Positions 48,301 to 57,283 of a stretch of 64,000 nucleotides of DNA are shown here, one piece after another. Origin of the DNA: Diadema setosum (taxonomy: Eukaryota > Echinodermata > Echinoidea > Diadematoida > Diadematidae). Within the stretch, counting starts at the first letter, position 1. Every line of letters starts with the position of its first letter. The stretch is taken from NCBI RefSeq assembly GCF_964275005.1, contig NC_092692.1:18439506-18503505 (forward strand). Direction: 5' to 3'. The notes below the pieces were generated by a model. The model worked only from the letters and a program-made list of their open reading frames with translations, had not been told where the DNA came from and searched no databases. The translations under genes and the position numbers were made by a program.

Positions 48301-49443
48301 CCTGAACATCGGGAGCGCCTTCCATCTGCCCTTGGATTTCACCAAAAGCCTCATCCAGCGAGGCAGAGTCCAGGCGAGACTTCCTTTTCCTCCTACTGGG
48401 TGGCGCAGGCTCAAAGTCCTCTTCACTTCCATTGCTCACTCTGTCTTCTGCCTTCTTTCGTTTTTTCGACCCCTGGCTGGCGACTTCCTTGCTTTGTTTC
48501 GTTTCCACCTTCCTCCTCTCCCTCTTAACTGTGCTATCACTTTGAGAGTCTGTGGCTGAGGATTTCCCATTGCAAGTAGCATCACTAGTAGTAATAGGTG
48601 AAATTTCCTTCTGCGTCTTCTTCGAAACTGGGAAGTAATTCCTGAGATCAGATGGTTTGTTTTCTGTCACTACAGGACTGGGCTTAGGAGTTGCCTTGAA
48701 GAATGTTGCAATGGATGGTGTGCTAGTTTTGACATCTGCCTTCTTCTTACCCTGTTCTGGAGTTTGAATCACCTCCTGCCGATGGAGAATAACAAGGAAA
48801 CAAATGAAAAACAATGTTTGTTGACATTACAGCACATATATGGAAAATAGGAAGCACGTACTGGGTAGCTTGTAACACTATTTTCTTAATGTCACTTTAA
48901 CAGTCAGAGAGTGTGGAATATGGTGAAATGGGTTGAAAATTGCATACCGTATATAAAGTTCAGGAGTTTTATGGTGATTTTTCTGAGGGAAGAACGTTCT
49001 AATGGCTACTTCACTGACAAACCAGGTTTTATACTATTTTCCCCTAAAAGCATAAATACATGGGAGAGCTGAGAGATGATGACATCATTGCCTCATTTTT
49101 TATGAATAATCCAAGGTGGTGACATGATTGTGCCCAATACCACTGACTCTTTAAAATCTGTACAAATTTACACACACACAAACCCACACACACACACACA
49201 CACAATAATTTTCCAAGCAAGTTTATTAAAACTTTCAATGACATGTTCAAATGGCGTGAATCTTTCTTAAGTGAATCATTTGAACAGAGTTAAGCATCTT
49301 TTTACGAATTAGAGTGATGCAACTAATAAGTTCTTGTGATGCAATAGGAAAACAAAGAAGACATAAAAAGGACTCCTGCATCGATCTAGTCTTACATTTT
49401 CAGAGGGTGACTCGCCCTCCTTGTGATTCATCATTCCAATCAT
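30609..49443 (-). CDS. ATAD5: ATAD5 (Elg1), PCNA-unloading clamp-loader subunit, complete
   Basis: Seventeen coding exons join without a single phase conflict to 1853 codons; human ATAD5 has 1844. ATAD5 with RFC2-5 removes PCNA rings from chromatin after replication and brings UAF1-USP1 to deubiquitinate PCNA (established for yeast and mammals); it acts in the nucleus. Seen here: a long low-complexity N-terminal half with short [IL]xx[FY]F motifs at residues 37-44 and 59-65, VSYMDFLNSF, VVHVLQKD, WTDKYQP near 1060, an acidic Asp/Ser run at 1119-1142, Walker A GPHGVGKT at 1152-1159, VFEVNASSRRSGRQ at 1173-1186, a linker motif KAFAAFFKA near 1237-1245, Walker B LILFDEVD near 1313-1320, sensor 1 IVLTTSDP near 1344, DVRRCLQNLQFW, and the C-terminal KRRFFHYLDAISL. 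Each has a counterpart in human ATAD5. Walker B ends DE here but EE in human. Start: ATG 49443, since no ATG lies upstream in this frame without a stop. Confidence 0.97.
30712..31517 (-). other. ATAD5 intron 16
   Basis: Contains a poly-G run (31074-31086) and otherwise no recognisable feature. Confidence 0.6.
31518..31658 (-). CDS. ATAD5: ATAD5 coding exon 16
   Basis: Donor AGAAG|gtttgt, acceptor tatcacag|A. Encodes about residues 1773-1820, with LALDYLPTVRGICRFEERRR, the counterpart of human EYLPTLRNICKTE. Confidence 0.93.
32132..32751 (-). CDS. ATAD5: ATAD5 coding exon 15
   Basis: Acceptor ctcattgcag|AAC, donor GTCGG|gtgagt. Encodes residues 1567-1772, part of the collar-like C-terminal domain: NLEHIDDSSRRALIIDSF, a low-complexity middle, VDRMSLLDTMLP, and a helix-rich end (EAASLVCCRRKY). 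Confidence 0.94.
33007..33591 (-). CDS. ATAD5: ATAD5 coding exon 14 (sensor 2 region)
   Basis: Donor CTGAAG|gtatgt, acceptor gaacag|AGT. Encodes residues 1372-1566. Starts SSLTKHLQLMCLAENVCVSE, then SFFNCDVRRCLQNLQFW, the lid of the AAA+ module, followed by a long charged insertion. Confidence 0.95.
33592..34374 (-). other. ATAD5 intron 13
   Basis: No exon or clear repeat was recognised. Confidence 0.5.
34375..34439 (-). CDS. ATAD5: ATAD5 coding exon 13
   Basis: 65 bases, acceptor ctacacag|AT, donor CCAGTG|gtaaga. Encodes DPRFAYTLPGRFEELKFKKP and PV, completing the sensor-1 segment (human DPTFSLMFDGCFEEIKF). Confidence 0.94.
34498..37727. mobile_element. 3.2-kb TIR element with internal GTAAC[AG]TAGGTA array, in ATAD5 intron
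   Basis: 26-bp terminal inverted repeats (34498-34523 and 37702-37727; core GGGTMATTCCATGGGGTT) match at 25 of 26 positions and are flanked on both sides by CCA, a likely 3-bp target duplication. Inside, GTAAC[AG]TAGGTA occurs eight times: plus strand at 34933, 35118, 35284, 36978, 37159 and 37531, minus strand at 34895 and 37130; several are preceded by GTCCGTGT. A TA tract lies at 36296-36328. No transposase frame was recognised, so it is probably non-autonomous. It fills most of the intron between exons 12 and 13. Confidence 0.85.
38197..38290 (-). CDS. ATAD5: ATAD5 coding exon 12
   Basis: Acceptor cctgtag|GTT, donor CCTCAG|gtaact. Encodes VDIIFDEDKGFLSAITSLME to VLTTS; human VDVIFDEDAGFLNAIK aligns directly. 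Confidence 0.96.
38291..38935 (-). other. ATAD5 intron 11
   Basis: No exon or clear repeat was recognised. Confidence 0.5.
38936..39104 (-). CDS. ATAD5: ATAD5 coding exon 11 (Walker B)
   Basis: Acceptor gtaacag|G, donor GATGAG|gtaata. A Lys/Pro-rich linker (SPKKLAKKSPAKRP) leads into TATSLILFDE. Confidence 0.95.
39105..40277 (-). other. ATAD5 intron 10
   Basis: No exon or clear repeat was recognised; short open frames only. Confidence 0.5.
40278..40546 (-). CDS. ATAD5: ATAD5 coding exon 10
   Basis: Acceptor cacatcag|GTG, donor CCAGG|gtatgt. FEVNASSRRSGRQILMELGE is near-identical to human FEVNASSQRSGRQILSQLKE. The linker then contains IPKAFAAFFKA, matching human LANYFKV in position. Confidence 0.96.
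40612..40890. mobile_element. MITE with CTCATCGGTCACTCATTGGA ends, in ATAD5 intron 9
   Basis: The left end (40612-40638) and the right end (40865-40890) are inverted copies with a few mismatches (ACTCATTGGAAGCAAA against ACTCGTTGGAAGCAAA). A second palindrome, around 'tcagacatgtctgacg' and 'cgtcagac', lies in the middle. About 280 bp, non-coding. Confidence 0.75.
41337..41512 (-). CDS. ATAD5: ATAD5 coding exon 9 (Walker A)
   Basis: Acceptor ctgtcaaag|AA, donor TTTGAG|gtgaga. An acidic run of Asp and Ser precedes NTTLLVGPHGVGKTSLVYAC, with the ATP-binding Lys1158. Confidence 0.96.
41576..42336. mobile_element. 0.76-kb TIR element with internal GGTTAGTAACGTTAC array, in ATAD5 intron
   Basis: The ends are GGGCAATTCCGCGGTTAG (41576-41593) and the inverse of GGGCAATTCCGCAGTTAG (42319-42336), 17 of 18 matching. 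GGTTAGTAACGTTAC occurs exactly three times in the same orientation at 41588, 41766 and 41954, about 180 bp apart, and an end-like GGAGTAATTCCGCAGG lies at 41977. Non-coding. The left tip is only 63 bases from the exon 9 acceptor. Confidence 0.82.
42682..42876 (-). CDS. ATAD5: ATAD5 coding exon 8
   Basis: Acceptor ccactgtgcag|AA, donor ACAAACAA|gtcagt. MAWTDKYQPTSASAMIGN marks the start of the AAA+ module (human LWTEKYQPQTASELIGN). A basic stretch follows. Confidence 0.95.
43552..43875 (-). CDS. ATAD5: ATAD5 coding exon 7
   Basis: Acceptor gataaacag|CA, donor TCTGAAG|gtagaa. Encodes residues 942-1048 of a Lys/Arg/Ser/Glu-rich linker with possible nuclear localisation signals (GKRKMARR, SLRRSSRRSSRR). 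Confidence 0.92.
43876..44484 (-). other. ATAD5 intron 6
   Basis: Contains a poly-T tract (44300-44319) and, at 44092-44160, a GC-rich pair 'gataaggccgc' / 'gcggcctatt' that may be a small MITE remnant. No exon was seen. Confidence 0.4.
44485..44644 (-). CDS. ATAD5: ATAD5 coding exon 6
   Basis: Acceptor catcttag|GGT, donor CATG|gtaagt. Encodes GFHGHPPLAEAEKKAFLDGI, then LKTNPKFPVQRIFKMYQAKK, matching human EEIRWSNPEFSLKKYF in role and position. Confidence 0.92.
45021..45178 (-). CDS. ATAD5: ATAD5 coding exon 5
   Basis: Acceptor atgtacag|AT, donor TTCAGG|gtaggc. Encodes SSDIFWNLPAPNYGQWRIHP to the end; human GCCLWHLKPPS follows the same upstream VVHVQQKD. Confidence 0.92.
45599..45889 (-). 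CDS. ATAD5: ATAD5 coding exon 4 (acceptor behind a poly-C tract)
   Basis: The acceptor AG directly follows a run of 15 C on the transcript strand. The donor is CAGAAAG|gtattg. Encodes KLAPIFTKQGQLAAAKKFKQ to VEDLPLQKVVHVLQK; human PLFLVRKAQKA and RVVHVQQKD align. Confidence 0.93.
45892..45913. repeat. Poly-G run G15-A-G6 at ATAD5 exon 4 acceptor
   Basis: On the transcript strand this is the polypyrimidine tract of exon 4, made almost only of C. Other long G or C runs in the window: 22851-22860, 31074-31086, 37938-37964, 53517-53528, 54772-54786 and 57175-57190. Confidence 0.9.
46359..46698 (-). CDS. ATAD5: ATAD5 coding exon 3
   Basis: Acceptor tttgtag|AAG, donor CGTAAAC|gtgagt. Encodes residues 625-737, starting KSTKVTKAQQLLQRAKKGQQ (human ISKAKQLIEKAKALHISRS) and ending in a very basic stretch with VLGKKKGK, as in human VLGKKLN. 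Confidence 0.93.
46952..48775 (-). CDS. ATAD5: ATAD5 coding exon 2 (large disordered N-terminal exon)
   Basis: 608 codons in phase 0, acceptor ccgatggag...ggcag|GAG written on the transcript as cggcag|GAG, donor CCAAAG|gtaaga. Human ATAD5 likewise has one very large exon here. Motifs kept: SIATFFKA and LRNYFPVSKK near the start, VSYMDFLNSFGEDVEN (human VSYEEFLKSHKENK), KVITVRAQVHSPFEG (human KTVTVLAQVHPIPP), NPELSVIFVEE (human EEELELAVLE), RRVLRAR and KMKLTAIKSSPK (human RMKFTRISTPK). The rest is Ser/Lys/Glu-rich and probably disordered. Confidence 0.96.
48776..49395 (-). other. ATAD5 intron 1 of the coding region
   Basis: Holds a CA tract (49180-49203); nothing else was recognised. Confidence 0.5.
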
Positions 49444-49505
49444 GAAGAACTGGCAGTATTGACTTTCCTTGACATTTGTTGGTTGACAGGTGCTGTTTGT
49501 AACAT
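49396..49505 (-). CDS. ATAD5: ATAD5 exon with start codon
   Basis: Donor GAAAAT|gtaaga. ATG at 49441-49443 opens a frame of 16 codons (MIGMMNHKEGESPSEN) that joins the large exon in phase. The acceptor at 49506 (tggcccacag) is only moderate. Upstream frames meet stops before any other ATG, so this start is preferred. Confidence 0.7.
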
Positions 49506-51095
49506 CTGTGGGCCAAACTAACATGCAAAGATACAAGTATACAACCATACAATATTCAACATTCATGGTGTGTATAAAGACAGTGTATTCAAATACATAC
49601 ACGGGGCATTAACCATGGGTATTCTGCACTTGTTTGTGGGTACTCCACAATTTAATCACAAACTTTATTCAACCAGTCTTTTTTTTTTAAACAAAAGTTG
49701 TGCTCCTTAATTGTACCCATCCTAATGTATGAACCATTCTATATAATCAGACATACAATGTAAATGTAGCAATTGACTACGACATGCATCATATTAAACC
49801 TCTGAGAGATCCAACAATACATGCACAAACAGAATTCAAATCTTGAAATAACAATTCATTTATTTATTTATTTATTTTTTTTTGGGGGGGGGGATACAAT
49901 TCCAAATTAATGTCATACTAGTATTTAAGTTTTACTGTTCTCCTTATCAAACTAAAATTGGCTGCTTGTGCTTTTTGATCTCTATTCCTTCTAAACCAAC
50001 ACAAAATAGAAATTAATTTGTCTTCCAGCAAGTCATTCATAATCATCCATAGGCACCTACATGTATGTTCAATGTTCAAAAAAAAAAAAAGACAACTTCT
50101 TTTGTTACCATGGCACTTCATATTACATGTAGGCTGCCTAACAACGCACTATACTGATAACTGGGAAATCTCTTAGAGAGATTTTGAGAGAGCAGGATTG
50201 GAAACCTGGGCCCGTTTGTAGAAAAACGAGGAAACAACAAAGGGAAAAGTCAGGACTTTTCTACCGTGTCGACTTGTCGAGTTGTCAACTTTAGCGATGT
50301 TGACTTAAATAAAGGGAGGTTTACTAGCTGTATTGCCATTGGCATAACCTTTGGCTTGACAGGACCCTGTCACTGAAGTGTACTGTAGTCAGTCATCAAG
50401 GCTTGGACATACAAGATCGTGTGAATAACCATCAAGTTGTGCAAATTTAATTTACATATTGGAGGGAATAATTTTCCTGGTATCGCATCGCAATTTGCTA
50501 TGCATTTTTACACCACTGCTACACAAAGTCACAAACTATCTTTGATTGTGTAGCAGTTTTCTTCCATAGAATTGTACAGGATATCATTTGAAATATTGTT
50601 CATCAGTTGAAATTTCTAATCAAATTTGAGTTGAAAAATTATTCCCTACAGTTTGTAGGCCCTAAAATGCAGTTAAAGCATAAAGGACACGCTTGAATGA
50701 CTTGGGTTTGGTATCTAATTAAAAATAAAAAAAATGGTTTCTAGACTAGAGTCTAGACATTCTGGACTTCTAAATTTTACTTCTACTAGTCTATTAAATT
50801 AATCGATTTCCATTATTTCAGCATAGACCCTACACTACAGTAAAATCTACTGCACTGGAACATCCTACAGACTACTCTTGACAAATAATCTGGGCTAAAA
50901 AAATCGCGGTATCGTATCGGTCCCCTCTTGTTCTGCGAGTGCGTCTTCACTACTAAGCACTGTAAAGTTTACGTGCAAAGTCTATGGGTATGGGTGTATG
51001 GAGGTGGATTAGCTAGCCGGCAATGACAAAATGAATGGCGGTGAATGGAGTGGTGACCGATATCAGGATAATGCCAAATACTGCAAATTACTTAC
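49506..51095 (-). other. ATAD5 leader intron
   Basis: Contains (TTTA)n with a T/G homopolymer junction (49857-49890) and a fragment starting 'gggcccgtttgtagaaaa' at 50211 that resembles one end of a foldback MITE. No exon was recognised. Confidence 0.5.
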
Positions 51096-51240
51096 CAGAC
51101 AATTCACAAAGTCTCGTGCTGCATTTTCCGATCCTGGCTCTTCACCTCAACAGCATAATTAGACATCTGCAGTGCAGTGCATCCATGAAACAGAACAAGC
51201 TCCGTATAACTTAGTACTCCGTACGTACAATACGTGCACG
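51096..51240 (-). other. ATAD5: Probable ATAD5 non-coding exon 1 with upstream ORF
   Basis: A strong donor TGTCTG|gtaagt lies at 51096/51095. The exon contains a complete 20-codon upstream ORF (51104-51166, beginning MSNYAVEV) that stops before the splice site, which would tend to lower translation of the main frame. The 5' limit is unknown. Confidence 0.5.
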
Positions 51241-51302
51241 ATGAATCCTGTGTACTGCGCTAGCTGCACTAATGTGTAGTTGATTGCCTTTTCCTATAAA
51301 TC

Positions 51303-51312
51303 TCCCGCGAAA
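51303..51312. promoter_or_regulatory. Candidate E2F-like site upstream of ATAD5
   Basis: TCCCGCGAAA about 200 bases upstream of the exon 1 donor, with a second GC patch (TGCGCGAGATTTTG) just beyond. E2F sites are usual in promoters of replication genes. The match is to a short consensus only. Confidence 0.35.
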
Positions 51313-51993
51313 TCCAAATGCGCGAGATTTTGTCGACTAGCGCATAGACTTTCTTCAAGTCACTTACTAGTATTTTGAAATAATGACAAAACCAGCAGAC
51401 CCTACCGAGCTAGCTCCATCAAAAATGACAAAAAAGATTAACATCCCACCAAAAAAGCAATGTAGCACCGTTTAAGAGAAGTAAATAAACTCTCAAATTA
51501 TCTGTAAAATGCAAATAGATCTATACATGATGATAATATTGACGACGTCGACCATTCAAAAACATGTATTGCTGATTTACAGGTTCTCGACTATGTTCAC
51601 TTAGTACTGGGCACGAGAAAAATAGCTTGCTATTCATAGATATAGTAAATTATAATTTTTGGGAAAACTTAAGTCTCTAGGAATACGAATAATTAAGTTT
51701 CAGGACGTGAAAACTTCTCTAGTGCGATGGAGAGGTGGTGTTTTGACTCCCTTTTCTGACCATGCACCACTATTATTACGATACTCGAGTATACTGAACC
51801 CGATCTGACGGCGACTAGGAAAGTTATTGGGGGACCCAACTTATGACGTCACGCAAGGATCGAATCATCAGCCCTGGGACCTTGGTGGAGATGAGGATTG
51901 GGCTCTTAACTTTCTGCGAGATACCAAGAAACCATGGAATACCGTACCATATGCATACAGAGCATCCCGGCCATTTTACAAGAAATTGAAGAC

Positions 51994-52475
51994 CTGAATA
52001 TAAGAACGACCCATAAAGTCCAATTTTTGGCCAAATTCAGTTTGACATGGGAAATTGTAGCTTATGCCTGGACTCATCTTGTGTATAAATGATAAATCCC
52101 AATTACCCCCGGAAGTGCCTGAAATGAATGAGTTAAATCTTATATGAATGTAAGAATGAAGGACTTGGGTCATTCTTACATTCATAGCGCCCCCTCTCAT
52201 CCTTCTCTCATCTATATAGCAGAATATCATGTATATATATGATTCAAAGAACGACCCAAGTCCATAGAACGACCCAAGTCCATCACACAAACTGGCCTCT
52301 CCACAATTAATGTAAATGTTAATTGTCATAATAATTTATGTTCTAATTTATATATACAATGTTGCCTTCCCATCACAGTTAAATAGAATATTATTGGACA
52401 AATAAAAAAGATAGGAAGTTTTTTTAAGTTTACTCGAAATGGTCTTCCATGGACTTGGGTCGTTCTTATATTCAG
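51994..52475. mobile_element. 0.48-kb element with repeated AGAACGACCCA motif
   Basis: CTGAATATAAGAACGACCCA at 51994-52013 is exactly inverted at 52456-52475. The motif recurs inside: two adjacent direct copies of AGAACGACCCAAGTCCAT (52248-52265, 52266-52283) and one inverted variant, GGACTTGGGTCATTCTTACA, from 52161. A 17-bp perfect hairpin (52143-52159 with 52170-52186) has GGACTTGGG in its loop. Non-coding. Confidence 0.8.
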
Positions 52476-52477
52476 AT

Positions 52478-52735
52478 ACTCAATTCAAAGTTTATATGAT
52501 GAAAAGCATTTTTGGAATGGCTGAGACATCCAAAAAAGAAAGAAGACAAAGCGATCCAAATAAAAGGTGCATGGGTCCCACCTTTTATGATAGGTTCTCT
52601 GTTTTATCTAAGCCACTTCAAAACCAATTTTCATCAAATAAATGTTGAATCCCTCTTGGAATTGCATGCTCTTTCCCATGTCATAAAGAGGTTTCCCATT
52701 ATTAAACCTAAAGTTATGTCTCAAACGAAACCATA
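52478..52735. mobile_element. Fragment of foldback MITE family B
   Basis: Shares 'aatggctgagacatccaaa', 'ataaaaggtgcatgggtccc' and 'aaaaccaattttcatcaaat' in order with the element at 1681-2087. It abuts the right end of the 51994-52475 element. Confidence 0.7.
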
Positions 52736-53574
52736 CTATCCACTCTATCCGAAAAAAAAAGTTGTTTTTTCCCCCAACAAACGATGTTCAAAAACTAACA
52801 AAAGGAGGTGCATTTTTTCCTAGGGCGGGTGATTGTAAGAGGGTCGATTGTTTGGGGCCTATGGGGTTTATTGCCAAGGGATCAATAGGCCTAACTCTGT
52901 GGTAACTATACTAGTAACTAAATGATGCAGCAGGGCAATTTCAAACAGTAAAATCTCGTCGAAGAAACGTCAGTGAACTTGTGGCAGTGATACAGGCATT
53001 GTCGAAATAGATATTTGTCCAATGAGTTATAAAAATAGATTATAAGGCATACATGGGCGATATCACGGTTATTAACTCCGTTATTTTTTTTTTTTCCCTA
53101 GCAGTACTTGTCTGGGGGACTGGGGGTTGCCCTTTCATGGGGGCTGTCCTATGGGGGGATGATGACACTTATGGCCTAAACTATCATTATCATAATCCAG
53201 TGATTGACACACAATTAACGCCAACATATATGCTAATGTGTGTGTGTCTTTGTGTGTGCGTGTGCTGTGTGTGCATAATGTGTGTGAGTGTGTAGATATT
53301 TTACACAGATTTTCTTCGCAAAATGTGATAATGATGGACCATGAGAGAAAGTTACATTTAAAGCGCCTGTATGATATAAAAAAGAAAATCGGAAAATCTG
53401 TGATTTTTTTTAAATCATGACTTTGAATACAGAATATAGGTCCTAAATTGCCCTAAGAGGTTTGTTATCCATATAGGGGTAGTTGTATAAAATGGGGCCT
53501 AGCCCTAGTTTATACGGGGGGGGGGGGGTAATCACCGGGGTGGTATATCCAGGGGTTCATAAACTTTGAATCGG

Positions 53575-53960
53575 TCCTGTTTACCTTTGGGAACAGTGAT
53601 TTAAAAAAAAAAAATTCAAGATATCACATTTGATGCATATGTTTAGGTCTGTTGTATCACAAAACATCCTACCCAGCAAAATTTTTGCAGTTAAGCCTAA
53701 AATATAAGGATCGAGATATCAGTATTTTTCTCATTAAACCATATCTGTATAGATGGTTTAATCTGGAAACATTTTTATCATCACATAGGGTCCATAACTA
53801 TTTTTTCACATTTTGTGTATTTAACAATACTTAATTATACGTATTCAGATTTTTACAGTGGTTGTTCTTATCCCTAACTCACATTTTAGAACTATTTTCA
53901 AGCACTAATGCTGGTTTTTGTTTCTTAGCTTACTGCAAATGGTATAACCCTCACCTCAAA
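53575..53960. mobile_element. Foldback MITE family C, copy 2 (worn)
   Basis: Matches 11166-11542 along its length ('gatatcacatttgatgcat', 'acaaaacatcctacc', 'gatggttta', 'agaactattttcaagcac'). The TTAA tips are lost. Confidence 0.8.
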
Positions 53961-54771
53961 CAATACTGTCAGAGTGGGGTGAAGTGGGAAACAATAATTT
54001 TATTGTGATTATTTATGACTTTTCCAGTATAACTTTTCTGATATTACTAACACAAGAATGGGGCACTCATGTCTCGGACCCATGCAGGGACACATTATGG
54101 GTACTATTATATATATATATATACATATAGTAGTTATGCCCTATACTTCATTATTTCTACAAAGCGTCATAGTAGGGCAGATATGTAGCAAATTGCATGG
54201 TCGAGACTATGATGCTCACATCCGGCGGAAAGTATGAAATTTTGCATATAGGGGTATTCTGGGGCGCTTATTGCCGGATCCAAGAGATCTGACCACGAGG
54301 TCGGCCGCCATTTTGAATTCCAATATGGCCGCCATCACAAAATAAATTTAAAGATCCCTATCTTCAGTTCTGAATGACCTGCGATACCAAAACTTGGTAC
54401 ACAAGAGCGTTTTGACAGATTAATTTGAAATGTCTGACAAACATCGAATAGCCGCCATTTTTAATTCCAATATGACGGCCTCGACGAAATGTTCAAAATC
54501 CCTATCTCGAGTTCTTTATAAGTGTTGAGTTGCGCTGAAATTAGGTGCAAACAAGTATATTAACATGCTGAGTTTAAAAATTGACTAATGTGATGTGTCT
54601 GACAAACGCAATGCCCGCTAATCGCAATCTGGCTGCGAAGACAAACATCACGAATAACATTCACAGGCATGCCAAAAAGTGCAACAAAAATGAAGCACAA
54701 TGAACCTTTCACTGACGTCACAATGTAACTACAGCAGCGCGCACTCAATCAGTTACAAACGCGCGCTCACA

Positions 54772-54915
54772 GGGGGGGGGGGGGGGACATTTCATGAAGC
54801 ATTTTGTCCGACAAAGTTGTCGGACAAAATTGCTCTCAGCCAGTCAGATGCAAGGAGTAGCTTGTAACAGTTTGTCAGAAAAATATCCGACCAAAACGCT
54901 TCATGAAATGCCCCT
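54772..54915. mobile_element. Nested MITE, GGGGACATTTCATGAAGC ends
   Basis: A G-rich tip and 'catttcatgaagcattttgt' are mirrored by 'accaaaacgcttcatgaaat' and CCCC. An inner palindrome, GTCCGACAAAGTTGTCGGAC, is present. About 144 bp. Confidence 0.82.
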
Positions 54916-55151
54916 GGAGCCTAATTTACAAACCCAAGATAGAGATTTTCAGCACTCCAACATATTATGGCACCTATATGTAGGAAAATTCAAATTGGCT
55001 GCCGTGCAGCTTGTCAGAAAAGTCTGTTATTGAAGTCATCATATCACCATGCTTTTATGTATCAAATTTAAAAGGCTTGTGTCATTCAGAAGATAGGGAT
55101 CTTTGACGGCGGCCATATTGGAATTCAAAATGGCGGCCGAACCCATGGTCT

Positions 55152-55310
55152 GGGGGGTGTTTCATCAACGCTTGTCAGCGCCGACCACTGTCGGCGCTGA
55201 CCAATTTCAGCAAAATCCTTGGTTTTGATTGGCTGAGATGCTCTGGTAACTGACTGTTACTATGGTGATTCAATTTGTCAGCGCCGACAAACGTTGATGA
55301 AACACCCCCC
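55152..55310. mobile_element. Nested MITE, GGGGGGTGTTTCATCAACG ends
   Basis: Perfect 19-bp inverted ends (55152-55170, 55292-55310), with inner repeats of TGTCAGCGCCGAC. 159 bp, inserted in the right arm of the 54271-55330 element. Confidence 0.9.
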
Positions 55311-55345
55311 AGATCTCTTGGATCCGGCAATTTTTGAAATCGTGA

Positions 55346-55549
55346 GCCCTGTCTTATAAAACTTGTGATAGAACTCAATCAATCACAGATATCTTGAAAC
55401 AGAAAGCTGCAATCAATCGCAACCTGTGATAGATTGATTGTAGTTCTCCGTCTTAATTTCAGTCATAACTTTTTTATAAGATGGATTTGCATTCAATCGT
55501 AAAGTTGTGATTGATTTGAATCAATCACAAGTCTTTATAAGACGGGCCC
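55346..55549. mobile_element. MITE with GGGCCCGTCTTATAAAG-type ends
   Basis: The left end 'gagccctgtcttataaaact' and the right end 'agtctttataagacgggccc' are inverted copies with small differences. The interior repeats 'aatcaatcac' and 'tgattgatt' in both orientations. About 204 bp, 15 bases from the previous element. Confidence 0.82.
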
Positions 55550-57283
55550 ATAGAGCTGTATTTATACAGCTCTATCGCGGACGGGGCCCAGCGCCCCAAA
55601 ATACCTCTCTGCGCAAAATTTCGTACTACTGTACTTTCCGCCGTATGCAATGGTATGTGAGCATCTTTTTCACAATCTGCCCCATACTTGTAGTTCTACA
55701 GTACTAGTGCGTAAATCATCGATCCCAGATTGCGCGCACGTTCCACATGACACTGGGGTAGTCATTCACCACCACAGATGGCTCGTCTGCTGCAACACTG
55801 CGTCGCGTGTTAATGTGTGTTGTGGTAGCCGGTGCGTGTTTGGTGTATACAGCAGGGATGTGTGGTGATCATCGGTGTAGCAAGAGTGTGACGGTTCGAT
55901 GCCTTTACTGTACAATAGACGTATAAGTAGCAAGCAGTGTACGATCTTTTTGGACGTAGCTAGCTCGCCCTATCTCGAAAAGTGATGGTGATGGTGTGAT
56001 TGCTGTCGTAAGAATTCAAGCTGCTGTGCTGCTCTGCTATGCTGTGAGACGAGCTGATAAAGTAACATTGAGGCGAGTTAGAAAGAAACACTTTGCCATT
56101 ACTGTCTTTGCGTCTGGGCAGTCCCAGATTTACTTTACTGCATACCCGAGCATTTGTTAATCGAATGTTCAAGTTCAATTTCAAGTTCAAGTAGGCCTAA
56201 TGTTAGGTAGCTTTTTCTTGAGCCTCACGATCGAACTTGTACAATGCAATAATTGCCAATGCGTTAAAATGGCCAATGCCTGTGTCTGTGACTACTACTA
56301 CTACAGTAGACGTGATAATGATAGACAGTGTGTGTTCTGAGCTGACATTGGTTATGTTTGGCTGACGACGTTTGCAGTTTGTAACGTTAGATTTACATCA
56401 TGACACGCAGAGTAAATTTCCAGACTTTCGTCAGTTTCTGAAAATATGCATGCTGAAATGTTTTCTGTATCATTTAGACCAACTAGTAGTACTAAACAGT
56501 TGGAATGACTTGCCAGTTGCCTACAATCAGTGACAATCCAGCTACATTTTACTCATTAATAGGTCTACGTAGTATGGTAGCCCTACTACATATCGACCAC
56601 CCTTATTGAAACCGACCGCTTTAAATTCGCGCACTGAACACTTAGTACGCACTTCTCTGCGCGCAAAGCACATAAAAATGGATTGGCTTTGAATGTAGAT
56701 GAGGATGGTGTGGGAAAACGCGATAATTCACTGTTCATTAATGGTTTTAATCAAGGACAAAATTTCGAATGAATATTTTCACCGAATCGTAATGACAGCA
56801 CAATGTAATATCTATGGAAGTTTCTAAAAGGCTTCTAAAAAGCTTCGTACAACACGGTGTTCAATACAACTCGGTTTGCGTGCATTGTCAATGCAAAAAC
56901 AGCGGTCGATCCTAATAACGCGATTTACCGCGGGGAGCTGAAACGAGGCCACGCAAGTTCGTCGGCGATATTTTTGCACTGAAACTTCGAATCGAAAAGG
57001 GAACAACGGCATTTGATAGAGCTGGATTTTCTCAATCACGTAGGTCAAGTTTTTTACGTGAATTTCAGTGTTAAATATTCTTATCAAGCAAATAAACATT
57101 AGGCGGTCGATAAGTAGTAGGTCCAACCATACTAGATTTAGAAGTCCATGGTCTGGGCGTCATACATCACTGGCGGGGGGGGGGGGGGGGGTTCCGTTGC
57201 ATTGGTGAGAGCGCATCCCCCACCCTAAAAAGGAAAGCACGCACAATCTGTCCATGGGATGGGCCCTGCACACTCTTATTCAT

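Larger units (their letters stand above)
54271..55330. mobile_element. 1.06-kb foldback element with nested insertions
   Basis: TTGCCGGATCCAAGAGATCT at 54271-54290 is exactly inverted at 55311-55330. Long inner arms continue the inverted repeat (ggccgccattttgaattcc / ggaattcaaaatggcggcc). Two smaller foldback elements lie within, at 54772-54915 and 55152-55310; the latter splits the right arm directly beside the tip. Non-coding. Confidence 0.88.
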
